Of a stretch of DNA of 64,000 nt, positions 16,306 through 25,664 are shown piece after piece. The notes under the pieces are model-generated. The model made no database searches. It was not told the DNA's origin and worked only from the letters and a program-made list of their open reading frames with translations. This DNA is from Methylophaga nitratireducenticrescens (GTDB lineage Bacteria > Pseudomonadota > Gammaproteobacteria > Nitrosococcales > Methylophagaceae). How positions within the stretch are numbered: the stretch's first letter is position 1; every line of letters starts with the position of its first letter. Where the stretch lies: NCBI RefSeq assembly GCF_000260985.4, contig NC_017857.3, forward strand, positions 2,838,501 through 2,902,500, written 5' to 3'. The translations under genes and the position numbers were made by a program.

Positions 16306-17466
16306 ATGTTTAACTTCGCAGCTTTGCCACCGCTGAGCGTGTATATCCACGTGCCATGGTGCGTGCGTAAATGTCCTTATTGTGATTTTAATTCACATCA
16401 GGTTGGAGACGAGATTCCTGAAAAAGCCTATATCGATGCATTAATTCGGGATCTGGAACAGGATCTACCCTTGGTTTGGGGACGCACTATTCAAACTATT
16501 TTTATCGGTGGAGGCACCCCCAGCCTGTTCAGTGCAGAAGCATATGACCATTTATTTTCCGCTTTACGCGCATTACTGCCTATCCGGGCGGATGCCGAAA
16601 TCACTTTGGAAGCAAATCCAGGCACCTTTGAGACCGCACGTTTTACAGACTATCGTGCCGTAGGTATTAATCGCTTATCGATTGGCATACAAAGCTTTAA
16701 TGGTGCTTCATTAACCGCCTTAGGCCGAATTCATGATGGGAAGCAAGCCATTCGAGCAGCGGAAATTGCTCATCAGGCTGGGTTTGAGAATTTCAATCTG
16801 GATCTGATGTTCGGTTTGCCCAAGCAAACGGCAGAACTCGCCAGAAAAGATGTGGAAACAGCCATCGCACTCGAACCAACGCATATTTCGTATTACCAGC
16901 TAACCATTGAACCGAATACGTTTTTTCATCAATCTCCGCCCCAATTACCAGATGATGAACCAATTGATAATTGGCAGATTGCTAATCAGCAACGACTGGC
17001 CAAAGCCGGTTACCTGCAGTATGAAGTTTCTGCCTATGCAAAAAAAGGTTGTCAGAGTCGCCACAATCTCAACTACTGGCAGTTTGGTGATTATTTGGGT
17101 ATTGGGGCCGGAGCTCATGGCAAACTCTCCAGTGCAGCAAGCCAGTCAATTGAGCGATTAGTTAAACAAAAACAGCCACAAGCTTATCTGGATAAGGTCA
17201 ACACTCCACAACGTATTATGAAACAGGAACCGGTTGGCATTAATGAAATCGGTTTTGAGTTTATGCTTAACGCCCTTCGCTTAACAGATGGTTTTGCAAC
17301 ATCTTTATTTATGCAGCATTGTGGCTTGCCACTGGCGACTATTAAAAAACCATTAGCTGAAGCCGAAAAACGTGGTTTGATTGATTATTCAGTCAAATGG
17401 ATTCGCCCAACCGAGCTAGGTCAACGCTATTTAAACAGTCTGATTGAACTTTTTTTGCCGCAATAA
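16306..17466 (+). CDS. hemW: Radical SAM heme chaperone HemW
   Basis: HemW-type radical SAM protein, a heme-binding chaperone related to HemN but not an active coproporphyrinogen oxidase. ATG 16306 gives MFNFAALPPLSVYIHVPWC with the cluster cysteines C19, C23, C26 in CxxxCxxC; GGGTPS follows near residue 68. 386 residues, the family length. The frame is open upstream to TTG 16240, but those extra residues do not look like HemW. No strong ribosome site precedes 16306, so the start is a little uncertain. HemN itself would have a longer N-terminus. Confidence 0.9.
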   Translation: MFNFAALPPLSVYIHVPWCVRKCPYCDFNSHQVGDEIPEKAYIDALIRDLEQDLPLVWGRTIQTIFIGGGTPSLFSAEAYDHLFSALRALLPIRADAEITLEANPGTFETARFTDYRAVGINRLSIGIQSFNGASLTALGRIHDGKQAIRAAEIAHQAGFENFNLDLMFGLPKQTAELARKDVETAIALEPTHISYYQLTIEPNTFFHQSPPQLPDDEPIDNWQIANQQRLAKAGYLQYEVSAYAKKGCQSRHNLNYWQFGDYLGIGAGAHGKLSSAASQSIERLVKQKQPQAYLDKVNTPQRIMKQEPVGINEIGFEFMLNALRLTDGFATSLFMQHCGLPLATIKKPLAEAEKRGLIDYSVKWIRPTELGQRYLNSLIELFLPQ

Positions 17467-17500
17467 TATGCTGGCGCAGGTCGTTAAGGGAGTTACTACT

Positions 17501-17797
17501 ATGTTGAAACGCCATCTGCTGGCAGCTGGATTGATTTTATTCATGGCCATGCCATTACAGGCTGAGGTCTTATCAATTGCCAAACCGACTTATGACACCC
17601 CCAACAGTGAGTCAGGAGTAATTCGTCCCATTCAAGGCATGACGATGCAACAGGTTGAAAAGAAGTTTGGACAGCCTGTCCAGCAATATGCGCCAAAAGG
17701 CACACCTGCTATTACTCGCTGGCAATATCCACAATTTGATGTGTATTTTGAAAATCAGCTGGTCATTCATTCAGTGGTTCAGCATGAACCAGAATAG
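17501..17797 (+). CDS. Small exported protein, unknown function
   Basis: A 98-residue protein with a signal peptide (MLKRHLLAAGLILFMAMPLQA) and mature part with PIQGMTMQQVEKKFGQPVQQ then ITRWQYPQFDVYFENQLVIH. The GMTMxxVExxFGxP pattern resembles SmpA/OmlA-like small envelope proteins, though there is no lipobox. AAGGGAG lies 8 bases before ATG 17501; a longer frame from 17444 overlaps hemW and is unlikely. Role unknown; similar small proteins sit beside rdgB-hemW in related bacteria, as far as I recall. Confidence 0.7.
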   Translation: MLKRHLLAAGLILFMAMPLQAEVLSIAKPTYDTPNSESGVIRPIQGMTMQQVEKKFGQPVQQYAPKGTPAITRWQYPQFDVYFENQLVIHSVVQHEPE

Positions 17798-17811
17798 CAA
17801 GGGGAAATAAA

Positions 17812-18312
17812 TTACTTTTCGATTAGAAAACGCCGTTTTGCCCACTCCGGTAACGTTCCCACTCTGGCGTGATGCAGTGCTTCCATTTCAATCACAATCA
17901 AAATCAAAACACTGATCAGTGTCGGCAAAAAGCTCAGCCCGCCAACTAAGGCAAAAGCGGCTTCTTTCATCAGTCCCAAATAGGTATAACTTAACCAGCC
18001 CAAAACCGCCACAGTAACCACAAATGATAAAATAATGGTGAAGAAAAAACTCCACCGTCGGGCAATTTGCCAGTGAACATACACAAACTCATTACCCTCG
18101 CGTTTGATCCGACTGGAACGGACAAACGTATAACCTAGAAATATAAAAGAAAACAACGGCACCAACACGATAAACTCAAAATAGCTCTTACCTGTTGCTG
18201 CAATCGCAGTAAATAACAATATATGATTCACAATCAGATTCGTTAAAAAAATATCATGCGGCATTCTAGCGGCTGTTTTTTCATGATCCTGTGGAGCCAT
18301 CATTTCAGTCAT
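17812..18312 (-). CDS. Inner-membrane protein, unknown function
   Basis: A 166-residue protein with four predicted transmembrane segments at about residues 24-42, 44-64, 90-112 and 118-142, short loops, and a basic C-terminus (EWAKRRFLIEK). No domain is recognised. It begins two bases after the thrC stop, so it is the last gene of the alaC-hom-thrC transcript. A metabolic link to threonine, for instance transport, is possible but there is no direct evidence. Confidence 0.65.
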   Translation of the reverse strand: MTEMMAPQDHEKTAARMPHDIFLTNLIVNHILLFTAIAATGKSYFEFIVLVPLFSFIFLGYTFVRSSRIKREGNEFVYVHWQIARRWSFFFTIILSFVVTVAVLGWLSYTYLGLMKEAAFALVGGLSFLPTLISVLILIVIEMEALHHARVGTLPEWAKRRFLIEK

Positions 18313-18314
18313 AA

Positions 18315-19460
18315 TTATCTGGCCAAGTTGTTGATAATCGCATCACGTACTGAGTCCAATGTAGCATCAACAGTAATCACAGGTGAACTACTTTGTTTGA
18401 TCGCAATGTCCGGATCTTTCAGGCCGTGACCTGTCAACGTACACACAACGGTACTGCCTTCAGGAATCTTGCCGGACTGAATATCACGTAATGCCCCAGC
18501 AACGGAAGTTGCTGAAGCTGGCTCACAGAAAATACCTTCCTTTTCTGCCAGTAATTTCTGGGCAGCCAATATTTCTTCATCAGAGCACTCATCAAACCAA
18601 CCCTGTGATTCTTCTTTCACTTTCCAGGCCATATCCCAGCTTTGTGGATGACCAATACGAATCGCGGTAGCCACTGTTTCAGGATCATCAACCATCGCAC
18701 CACGCATAAACGGTGCACTGCCATTAGCCTGATAACCCACCATTTTGGGGCGGTTACCCACAATTGCACCACCAGCATATTTACAATTGCCATGACAGTA
18801 CGCGCAGGCTTCAGTGACATGATCACCACTGGCTGAGGAATACTCACAGTAGCCAATCCAGTGTGCGGTGATATTACCAGCGTTACCGACTGGCAAGCAG
18901 TGATAATCCGGCGCACGACCTAACTCTTCAATGATCTCAAACGCAGCAGTTTTCTGACCTTGCAAACGATAAGGATTAATCGAATTTACAATGGTGACTG
19001 GTGCATGCTCTGCAACATCTTTAACCAGTTGCATGCCTTCATCAAAATTGCCTTTGATTTGGATAACCACTGCGTTGTGCATCATGGCCTGAGCTAATTT
19101 ACCCTGGGCAATTTTGCCATCAGGAATAATAACAAAAGCAGTGATACCAGCACGTGCAGCATAGGCAGCCGCTGCTGCTGAGGTATTACCAGTAGAAGCA
19201 CAAATAATGGCTTTACTTCCCTCTTCCACAGCTTTGGTCACTGCCATGGTCATACCACGATCTTTGAAAGAACCCGTAGGATTCAATCCTTCATATTTGA
19301 CGTAGATATCAACATCTTTGCCAATTAATTTGGGGATATTGTTCAATTTCAATAATGGTGTATTACCTTCACCAAGACTGATCAGTCTGGTGTCATCATT
19401 GACCGGCAAACGGTCACGATAGCGGTCAATCAGGCCGGTATAACGTGGACGAAATGGCAT
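18315..19460 (-). CDS. thrC: Threonine synthase
   Basis: PLP enzyme that converts O-phospho-L-homoserine to L-threonine, last step of the pathway. The PLP lysine is K66 in PTGSFKDRGM, with STGNTSAAAAAYAARAG at 89-105 as the phosphate/PLP loop region. 381 residues. Residues 208-236 are an insertion between HWIGYCEY and RPKMVGYQANGSAPF that carries C219, C222 and C226 with H223; shorter homologues lack it. It follows hom by 35 bases and precedes a small membrane gene by two. No homoserine kinase gene (thrB) is near; the function must be supplied elsewhere. Confidence 0.94.
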   Translation of the reverse strand: MPFRPRYTGLIDRYRDRLPVNDDTRLISLGEGNTPLLKLNNIPKLIGKDVDIYVKYEGLNPTGSFKDRGMTMAVTKAVEEGSKAIICASTGNTSAAAAAYAARAGITAFVIIPDGKIAQGKLAQAMMHNAVVIQIKGNFDEGMQLVKDVAEHAPVTIVNSINPYRLQGQKTAAFEIIEELGRAPDYHCLPVGNAGNITAHWIGYCEYSSASGDHVTEACAYCHGNCKYAGGAIVGNRPKMVGYQANGSAPFMRGAMVDDPETVATAIRIGHPQSWDMAWKVKEESQGWFDECSDEEILAAQKLLAEKEGIFCEPASATSVAGALRDIQSGKIPEGSTVVCTLTGHGLKDPDIAIKQSSSPVITVDATLDSVRDAIINNLAR

Positions 19461-19495
19461 AAGTAGTTCCTCTCTAATTCTTTAACGGGCGTTTT

Positions 19496-20806
19496 TCAGC
19501 CCAGCGATTCCATGCGGATACGCATGATCGCGTGTTTGACAGTATCCAATGCTTCGATTTGGGCAATCGCTTCATCCATATTTTTTTCAACCACCGGCTG
19601 GGTCAGCATAATGATAGGTACTGTGCCCTCTTCTTCTTCCGGTTGTTTTTGCAGGATCGCTTCAATATTAATGTCCTGCTCACTAAAAATACGTGTAATG
19701 TCAGCTAACACACCTGGTTTATCTTCTGTATTGATCCGCAAATAATAAGAGGTAACCACCTCCGACATAGACAAAATCGGTGTATCTTTTAACGAATCAG
19801 GTTGAAACGCCAGATGTGGCACCCGATTTTCCGGGTCAGTGGTCAGCGCACGAACAATATCAACAATATCGGCAACTACCGCAGACGCAGTCGGTTCAGC
19901 CCCCGCGCCAGCACCGTAATATAACGTTGGGCCAACCGCATCACCTTTCACTACAACGGCATTCATCACACCATTTACATTGGCGATAAGACGGCGTTTT
20001 GGAATTAATGTCGGGTGAACGCGTAGTTCAACACCTTGTGATGTTTTCTTGGCAATGCCTAGATGTTTGATGTGATACCCCAGTTCTTCAGCGTACTGCA
20101 CATCTTCCTGAGAAATTTTGCTGATGCCTTCGGTGTAGGCTTTATAAAACTGTAATGGAATACCAAATGCTATCGACGCCATGATGGTCAATTTGTGTGC
20201 TGCATCAATGCCTTCCACATCAAATGTCGGATCAGCTTCTGCATAACCCAAAGCCTGTGCTTCAGCCAGAACATCGGCAAAGTTACGGCCTTTATCTCGC
20301 ATTTCAGTCAAGATAAAGTTACCTGTGCCGTTAATAATACCTGCCAGCCACTCAATACGGTTAGCAGCAAGACCTTCACGGATAGCTTTAATAATCGGGA
20401 TGCCACCAGCAACAGCAGCTTCAAAAGCGATAGTGACGCCTTTTTCCTGCGCCTTGGCAAATAGCTCGTTGCCATGCATGGCGATTAATGCTTTGTTGGC
20501 AGTGACGACGTGTTTACCGTTTTCAATTGCCTGCATCACTAAATCACGGGCGATACCGGTACCACCAATTAATTCGACAATGATTTGAATTTCAGGGTCA
20601 TTCACCACTGAAAACGCATCATCCGTTAAATCAATAGCGTTCAAGTCACAGGTTTTAGGTGAATCCAGATTTTTATCCGCTGCGCGCAGAATTTCAATTC
20701 CACGGCCAGCACGACGGCTTATTTCTTTTGAGTTTCGCTTTAAAACACTGACAGTACCACTACCAACAGTGCCTAAGCCAAGAATACCAATTTTGACTGA
20801 TTGCAC
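19496..20806 (-). CDS. hom: Homoserine dehydrogenase with ACT domain
   Basis: Reduces aspartate semialdehyde to homoserine, the branch point to threonine and methionine. The NAD(P) loop is GILGLGTVGSGT near residues 8-19; the catalytic block TGNFILTEM and AEADPTFDVEGIDAAHK follow. Residues 350-430 form an ACT regulatory domain (KPGVLADITRIFSEQDINIE), which implies feedback by threonine or another amino acid. 436 residues, typical of the monofunctional enzyme. It starts 9 bases after alaC, so the three genes form one operon from pyruvate/aspartate amino acids to threonine. Confidence 0.96.
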   Translation of the reverse strand: MQSVKIGILGLGTVGSGTVSVLKRNSKEISRRAGRGIEILRAADKNLDSPKTCDLNAIDLTDDAFSVVNDPEIQIIVELIGGTGIARDLVMQAIENGKHVVTANKALIAMHGNELFAKAQEKGVTIAFEAAVAGGIPIIKAIREGLAANRIEWLAGIINGTGNFILTEMRDKGRNFADVLAEAQALGYAEADPTFDVEGIDAAHKLTIMASIAFGIPLQFYKAYTEGISKISQEDVQYAEELGYHIKHLGIAKKTSQGVELRVHPTLIPKRRLIANVNGVMNAVVVKGDAVGPTLYYGAGAGAEPTASAVVADIVDIVRALTTDPENRVPHLAFQPDSLKDTPILSMSEVVTSYYLRINTEDKPGVLADITRIFSEQDINIEAILQKQPEEEEGTVPIIMLTQPVVEKNMDEAIAQIEALDTVKHAIMRIRMESLG

Positions 20807-20815
20807 TTTTGCCCC

Positions 20816-21994
20816 CTAACGTTTTTTCATCATGTCGCGGATACCGCGGATAGCCTGCCGGGTACGGTGCTGATTTTCAATCAGTCCGAAACGTACATAA
20901 TCATCGCCATATTCCCCAAAACCGATGCCTGGCGATACGGCGACTTTAGCTTCTTTAAGTAATTTTTTACTGAACTCCAATGACCCCATTTCACGAAATT
21001 GTTCTGGTATCTTGGCCCAGACGAACATGGTCGCTTTCGGCTTTTCCACTGGCCAGCCAATCGAATTCAACCCGTCACATAATACGTCACGACGCTGTTT
21101 ATAGGTTTCGACGATTTCTGCCACACACTCCTGTGGACCATCCAGAGCCGTAATGGCTGCCACCTGAATCGGCGTAAACATGCCGTAATCCAGATAAGAT
21201 TTCATACGTGCCAATGCCGCAACTAATGTTGGATTGCCTGACATGAAGCCTACGCGCCAGCCTGGCATATTGTAGGTTTTGGATAAGGTATAAAACTCAA
21301 CCGCAACGTCTTTTGCGCCAGGGATTTGCAAAATTGAAGGCGCTTTATAGCCATCAAAGGTGATCTCACCATACGCCAAATCATGAATAACCCAAATCTG
21401 ATGCTCTTTGGCAAAATCAACAACCCGTTGGAAGAATTCCAGATCTACGCACTGAGTGGTTGGATTGCCTGGGAAATTCAGTACCAGCATTTTGGGTTTT
21501 GGCCAGGAATCTTTAACCGACTTTTCCAGCTCGGCAAAAAAATCAACATCCGGTGTTAGCGGAACATGACGAATATCCGCGCCAGCAATGACAAAACCGT
21601 ATGGATGAATCGGATAAGCCGGGTTTGGCACTAATACCGCATCACCTGGGCCCACCGTTGCCAGCGCCAAATGCGCCAGACCTTCTTTTGAACCAATGGT
21701 GACGATGGTTTCGGAATCAGGGTCCAGTGTCACATCATATTTACGCTGATACCAGTCACAAATCGCTTTTCGCAGACGTGGAATACCTCTGGAAACAGAA
21801 TATCGGTGGGTATCAGGACGCTGGGCTGCTTCGACGAGTTTTTCAACAATGTGCGCTGGTGCCGGTTTATCCGGATTCCCCATGCCAAAGTCGATAATAT
21901 CTTCGCCGCGCGCACGCGCTTTTGCCTTCAAATCATTTACAATGTTGAAAACGTATGGCGGAAGACGCTTTATTCTGGGAAATTCGTCGTTCAA
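20816..21994 (-). CDS. alaC: Alanine transaminase AlaC
   Basis: Class I aminotransferase, PLP-dependent, catalysing pyruvate plus glutamate to alanine and 2-oxoglutarate. Sequence follows E. coli AlaC closely: [41 protein letters not shown]. The PLP lysine is in [16 protein letters not shown] near 237, and the carboxylate arginine is near the C-terminus. 392 residues. It is the first gene of the alaC-hom-thrC operon, a frequent arrangement in beta- and gammaproteobacteria. A 94-base gap separates it from the divergent HDOD gene. Confidence 0.93.
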   Translation of the reverse strand: MNDEFPRIKRLPPYVFNIVNDLKAKARARGEDIIDFGMGNPDKPAPAHIVEKLVEAAQRPDTHRYSVSRGIPRLRKAICDWYQRKYDVTLDPDSETIVTIGSKEGLAHLALATVGPGDAVLVPNPAYPIHPYGFVIAGADIRHVPLTPDVDFFAELEKSVKDSWPKPKMLVLNFPGNPTTQCVDLEFFQRVVDFAKEHQIWVIHDLAYGEITFDGYKAPSILQIPGAKDVAVEFYTLSKTYNMPGWRVGFMSGNPTLVAALARMKSYLDYGMFTPIQVAAITALDGPQECVAEIVETYKQRRDVLCDGLNSIGWPVEKPKATMFVWAKIPEQFREMGSLEFSKKLLKEAKVAVSPGIGFGEYGDDYVRFGLIENQHRTRQAIRGIRDMMKKR

Positions 21995-22088
21995 CTGAGC
22001 ACCTGCTATTAGCTAAAACGGTTGGCAAACCAAGCAAAATAACTGAAAATCATTCACACTTCAAATTGATTTAATACAGTGGATTAAT

Positions 22089-22931
22089 ATGAGTCAACAA
22101 GACCAATTGTACACGACGATCATTAATGATCTCCAAAAAGGAAAACTGGTACTACCCACACTGCCTGAGGTTGCCCTCAAGGTTCGTGAAGTTGCCAATA
22201 ATCCGGATGTTTCTGCAGCACAGCTTGCTGAGGTCATTACGACCGATGCAGCCTTAACTGCTCGTCTGATTAAAGTCGCAAACAGTCCGCTTTACCGAGG
22301 CCGAGTTGAGGTCGAATCGGTTCAGACGGCTGTTTCTCGACTGGGTATTTCTATGGTTCGCAACCTGGTGACCAGTTTGGTGATGGAACAGATGTTCCGT
22401 CCGACCAATAAAAAGCTGGAAAAACGTATGCGAGACCTGTGGCAACACAGTATCGAAGTTGCTGCCGCAAGTCAGGTCATTGCTTCCAAGCAGCCTCATA
22501 TTGCAAACGATGAAGCAATGCTTGCAGGCTTGATACATGAAATAGGTGCGCTGCCTATCCTGATGAAGGCTGCCGACACTCCTGAGCTACTGGATGATAC
22601 TCGCCGGCTGGATACGCTGATTGACAACCTCTACCCCAAAATTGGCGAAGCTATTTTGCGCAGTTGGGATTTTCCGGAAAATCTCGTTACTGTTGCCGCA
22701 GAACATGCCAATCTGAATCGTAATAGCCAAAATGGTCCCGATCTGACAGACGTGGTACAGGTTGCTAACCTGCAAAGCTATTTCAACACTAATAAAGCGC
22801 TGGCCCCCAATACCCGAGATAAAGTTCTCGCTTTCCGTAAGCTTGGCATTGACACTGGCATCAGTGTGGTGGAGCTGGATGAAAATAGTGAAGAATATGC
22901 CGCAGCTCTAGCGCTTTTCCAGAATATATAA
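22089..22931 (+). CDS. HDOD domain protein
   Basis: Stand-alone HDOD (HD-related output) domain protein of 280 residues. The domain runs from about residue 18 to 220: LPTLPEVALKVREVANNPD, IKVANSPLYRG, then HSIEVAAASQVIA and GLIHEIGALP. HDOD domains lack the full HD phosphohydrolase metal set and act as signalling or scaffold modules, often in cell-cycle, motility or stress pathways. No receiver or other domain is fused. A second HDOD protein is at 40312-41169. Target unknown. Confidence 0.85.
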   Translation: MSQQDQLYTTIINDLQKGKLVLPTLPEVALKVREVANNPDVSAAQLAEVITTDAALTARLIKVANSPLYRGRVEVESVQTAVSRLGISMVRNLVTSLVMEQMFRPTNKKLEKRMRDLWQHSIEVAAASQVIASKQPHIANDEAMLAGLIHEIGALPILMKAADTPELLDDTRRLDTLIDNLYPKIGEAILRSWDFPENLVTVAAEHANLNRNSQNGPDLTDVVQVANLQSYFNTNKALAPNTRDKVLAFRKLGIDTGISVVELDENSEEYAAALALFQNI

Positions 22932-23005
22932 CAATTGAAATTATTCAAAAAAATGAAGGCTATCTTCTCGTCGCATAACCTTTTTATTGACCAACTAATT
23001 AGGAT

Positions 23006-23320
23006 TTATTCCCTCCAAGCATAATCCATTAGCTTTATACGGCTACCCACCATCAAAACACCTTCTTTTTGGAGTAAATACTTCTGCTTCTGGTATGACT
23101 CACTTTCTGGCGGGAAAGAAATTTTGCCTTTGGCATTAATCACCCGATGCCATGGCAACGTGGAATCATCCGGCAATTTTTTCAACGTGCTTCCCACATA
23201 CCGCGCATAGCCAGGATAACCGCATAGCTTAGCTACCTGACCATAGGTCATGACTTTGCCAGGAGGAATAGCCGCAACCACTTGCCAGATAATTTGATCC
23301 AGGTTGTGCCTGTTTTTCAT
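23006..23320 (-). CDS. Alkyltransferase-like protein (Cys to Trp)
   Basis: Member of the MGMT-like alkyltransferase-like (ATL, YbaZ/eATL) group: 104 residues, only the C-terminal DNA-binding domain. The O6-alkylguanine transferase active motif PCHRV is PWHRV here, with Trp57 replacing the acceptor cysteine. ATL proteins bind O6-alkylguanine and hand the lesion to nucleotide excision repair without transferring the alkyl group. The arginine-finger region (YARYVGSTLKKLP) is present. It stands alone between the HDOD gene and rlmJ. Confidence 0.88.
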   Translation of the reverse strand: MKNRHNLDQIIWQVVAAIPPGKVMTYGQVAKLCGYPGYARYVGSTLKKLPDDSTLPWHRVINAKGKISFPPESESYQKQKYLLQKEGVLMVGSRIKLMDYAWRE

Positions 23321-23412
23321 GATTGCCCCTGCAGCAACTGTAAAAAATGCATAACCGCTTGATTCAGCCTGTTAACATTCATCAGCTCACTCTGTTTCTG
23401 AAAAAAACAGCT

Positions 23413-24249
23413 TTATTCTGCCACCAGCACTTCAGATTTATGAAAGGCACTTGCATCAACTGCCAGCACGTTAAGCAGTTTGGGCAGCAATTGGTTCATG
23501 GTGTCGATTAATTGCCAGGGCGGATTAATCACTATCATGCCGGAAGAGGTCATCCCACGTTCATCCGAATCAGCTGTAATGGCGAGCTCAAAGCGTTGAA
23601 TGTTTTTAATACCACTGTTAATAAACTGTTTTTCCAGCCGCAGAATTCTGCTGCGCTCTACTACCGGATACCAGATTGCATAAGTACCGGTTGGGAATTT
23701 TGCATAAGCTTTTTCGACGGTCTGAAACACTAAATCGTAATCAGATTTGATTTCATAAGATGGATCAATCAGCACCAGCCCACGTCTTGATACAGGCGGT
23801 AATAACGACAACAGGCCTTTTAAACCATCTTCACGCATAACCCGAGCCCGCTTTACCTTCTGGGTGTTTTGCAATAGCAGACCCGCATCATCCGGATGTA
23901 ACTCATATAACCAGGCACGATCCTGATGTCGTATACAGTGCAAAGCAATAAATGGGGAACCGGGATAATATTCCAGCGCTTTTGTGGTATTCACCGCATC
24001 AATTACAGCAAAATATGTAGCCAATTCCGGCCAGTCAGAACGGGTTAATTTAGCAATACCATCTTGATATTCCTGAAGTTTTTCCGCATGCACTGAAGCC
24101 AGATGATAAAGCCCCGCACCAGCATGGGTGTCTATGTAATCAAAGGCTTTATCTTTTTTACCAAGGTGCTGCAAAATTTCAATCAGCACGATATGTTTAA
24201 GTACATCGGCAAAATTGCCAGCATGAAATGAGTGGCGGTAGCTTAGCAA
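23413..24249 (-). CDS. rlmJ: 23S rRNA A2030 N6-methyltransferase
   Basis: RlmJ methylates A2030 of 23S rRNA. Sequence begins MLSYRHSFHAGNFADVLKHI, nearly diagnostic, followed by a SAM site in DYIDTHAGAGLYHL and the catalytic motif IV as LIDPSYEIKSDYD (usual DPPY-type). 278 residues, full length. Its substrate is encoded in the same window at 60-63 kb. It is transcribed alone; a weak hairpin at 24392-24423 lies upstream. Confidence 0.94.
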   Translation of the reverse strand: MLSYRHSFHAGNFADVLKHIVLIEILQHLGKKDKAFDYIDTHAGAGLYHLASVHAEKLQEYQDGIAKLTRSDWPELATYFAVIDAVNTTKALEYYPGSPFIALHCIRHQDRAWLYELHPDDAGLLLQNTQKVKRARVMREDGLKGLLSLLPPVSRRGLVLIDPSYEIKSDYDLVFQTVEKAYAKFPTGTYAIWYPVVERSRILRLEKQFINSGIKNIQRFELAITADSDERGMTSSGMIVINPPWQLIDTMNQLLPKLLNVLAVDASAFHKSEVLVAE

Positions 24250-24391
24250 GTTAAATCCTGATGAGTGGGAAGAGTCAATTAAGTAGCTGCAAATTACGCT
24301 TAGCTGGCTAGTTTAGCAAAACAAATTTCTTAAGCATTCATTCAGTCCGTTGACCTTCCTTACCATCCAGCAAATTCATAACAAACTCTAT

Positions 24392-24423
24392 CTCACCACA
24401 ATGGCAACTGCCTTTGTGGTGAG
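24392..24423. terminator. Hairpin between OYE gene and rlmJ
   Basis: CTCACCACA (24392-24400) and TGTGGTGAG (24415-24423) pair over nine bases with a 14-base loop. It lies 59 bases after the stop of the ene-reductase gene, which is transcribed leftward. There is no long T run, so this is a probable rather than classical terminator. Confidence 0.5.
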
Positions 24424-24481
24424 GCTCAATTTGGGTAATGCCTATTTAAGTGATTATTAAGCTTTAGTAACTTTTAAGGTT

Positions 24482-25585
24482 TTAGCTATCTGGAGCATGA
24501 TACCGCGATAACCAATGTGCATAAGGAGCAGGTAATACCCAGGCAGGATCGTCAAATTTTAAAATTTTAGCAGCATGGTACGGCCAATGCGGATTGGCTA
24601 AATGAGCACGTCCCACCATCACTAAATCCATTTGTTGATCAGTAATAACCTGGTTCACCGTGTTTGGTTCATCAATTCCCCAGGCAGACGCGACTGGAAT
24701 GTCAGCTTCAAGACGCACGCGTTCCGCAATGGGTGCTAACAAAGCCGGTCCCCAGGGAATATTCGCATCGGGAGTAGAAAACCCCATACTGACGCTGAGC
24801 ATATCCAGACCGGATTGTTTAAATTGTTGGGTCAAATGAATTGACTCACTTAATGTTTCTTCATCACGACCATCATATTCAATCACTCCAAAGCGGGCGG
24901 TTAATGGCAGATTTTCCGGCCAGACTTCGCGCACGGCCTGTAACGTTTCCAATAAGAATCGGCTACGACCGGCCAAATCGCCACCATATTGATCGTCACG
25001 TTGATTGGAATGTACTGAAAAAAAGCTTTGTGCCAGATAGCCATGAGCAAAATGCAGTTCCAGCCATTCAAATCCAGCTTTTTTGGCGCGCTTGGCAGCA
25101 GCCACAAAGTCAGCCTTAACCCGTTCAATATCTTCAAGCGTCATAGCCTGAGGTACTTTCGGCAAATTGGCACCAAATGCCACAGCAGATGGCGCGATGG
25201 TTTGCCAACTTTGTGGGTCACTGTCAGCAAGATGATCATCGCCTTCCCAAGGACGATTAGCGCTGGCTTTACGACCAGCATGTGCAATCTGAATACCGGC
25301 ACAGGCACCGGCTTTTTTAATGGCCGAAGCAATTTTTGCCATGCCTTCAGCCTGGGCGTCATTCCAAATGCCAGTGCATCCTGGGGTAATTCTTCCTTCA
25401 GGGCTGACTGCCGTCGCTTCCACAATCACCAGCCCCGCACCACCGCGTGCTAATTGCGTGTAATGCGCCAGATGCCAATCATTGGTATGGCCATCATCTG
25501 CGCTGTATTGGCACATTGGTGGAACCGCAATACGATTGCGTAACGTCACATCTTTCAGTGAAAACTCAGTAAACAATGCTGTCAT
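24482..25585 (-). CDS. namA: NADPH dehydrogenase, old yellow enzyme (YqjM-like)
   Basis: FMN-dependent ene-reductase of the YqjM/NamA branch of old yellow enzymes, reducing activated C=C bonds of enals and enones, cytoplasmic. A 367-residue TIM barrel: PPMCQYSADDGHTNDWHLAH near the N-terminus includes the Cys and Tyr that contact FMN, LHFAHGYLAQSF holds catalytic His residues, and DLVMVGRAHLANPHWPYHAA binds FMN phosphate. It sits beside an SDR oxidoreductase in the same orientation, 79 bases apart, perhaps as part of a detoxification set. Physiological substrate unknown. Confidence 0.9.
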   Translation of the reverse strand: MTALFTEFSLKDVTLRNRIAVPPMCQYSADDGHTNDWHLAHYTQLARGGAGLVIVEATAVSPEGRITPGCTGIWNDAQAEGMAKIASAIKKAGACAGIQIAHAGRKASANRPWEGDDHLADSDPQSWQTIAPSAVAFGANLPKVPQAMTLEDIERVKADFVAAAKRAKKAGFEWLELHFAHGYLAQSFFSVHSNQRDDQYGGDLAGRSRFLLETLQAVREVWPENLPLTARFGVIEYDGRDEETLSESIHLTQQFKQSGLDMLSVSMGFSTPDANIPWGPALLAPIAERVRLEADIPVASAWGIDEPNTVNQVITDQQMDLVMVGRAHLANPHWPYHAAKILKFDDPAWVLPAPYAHWLSRYHAPDS

Positions 25586-25664
25586 ATGGTGTCTCTTACT
25601 TAAAGAATAAAATTCGAAAAATTTCTGAAGCTAGATTTTGAGAAGTTAGAAATCGGATAACTAT

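Noticed and set aside
18315..21994. Threonine leader peptide or riboswitch upstream of alaC-hom-thrC
   Set aside because: The 94-base gap upstream of alaC shows no Thr/Ile-rich leader and no terminator/antiterminator pair.
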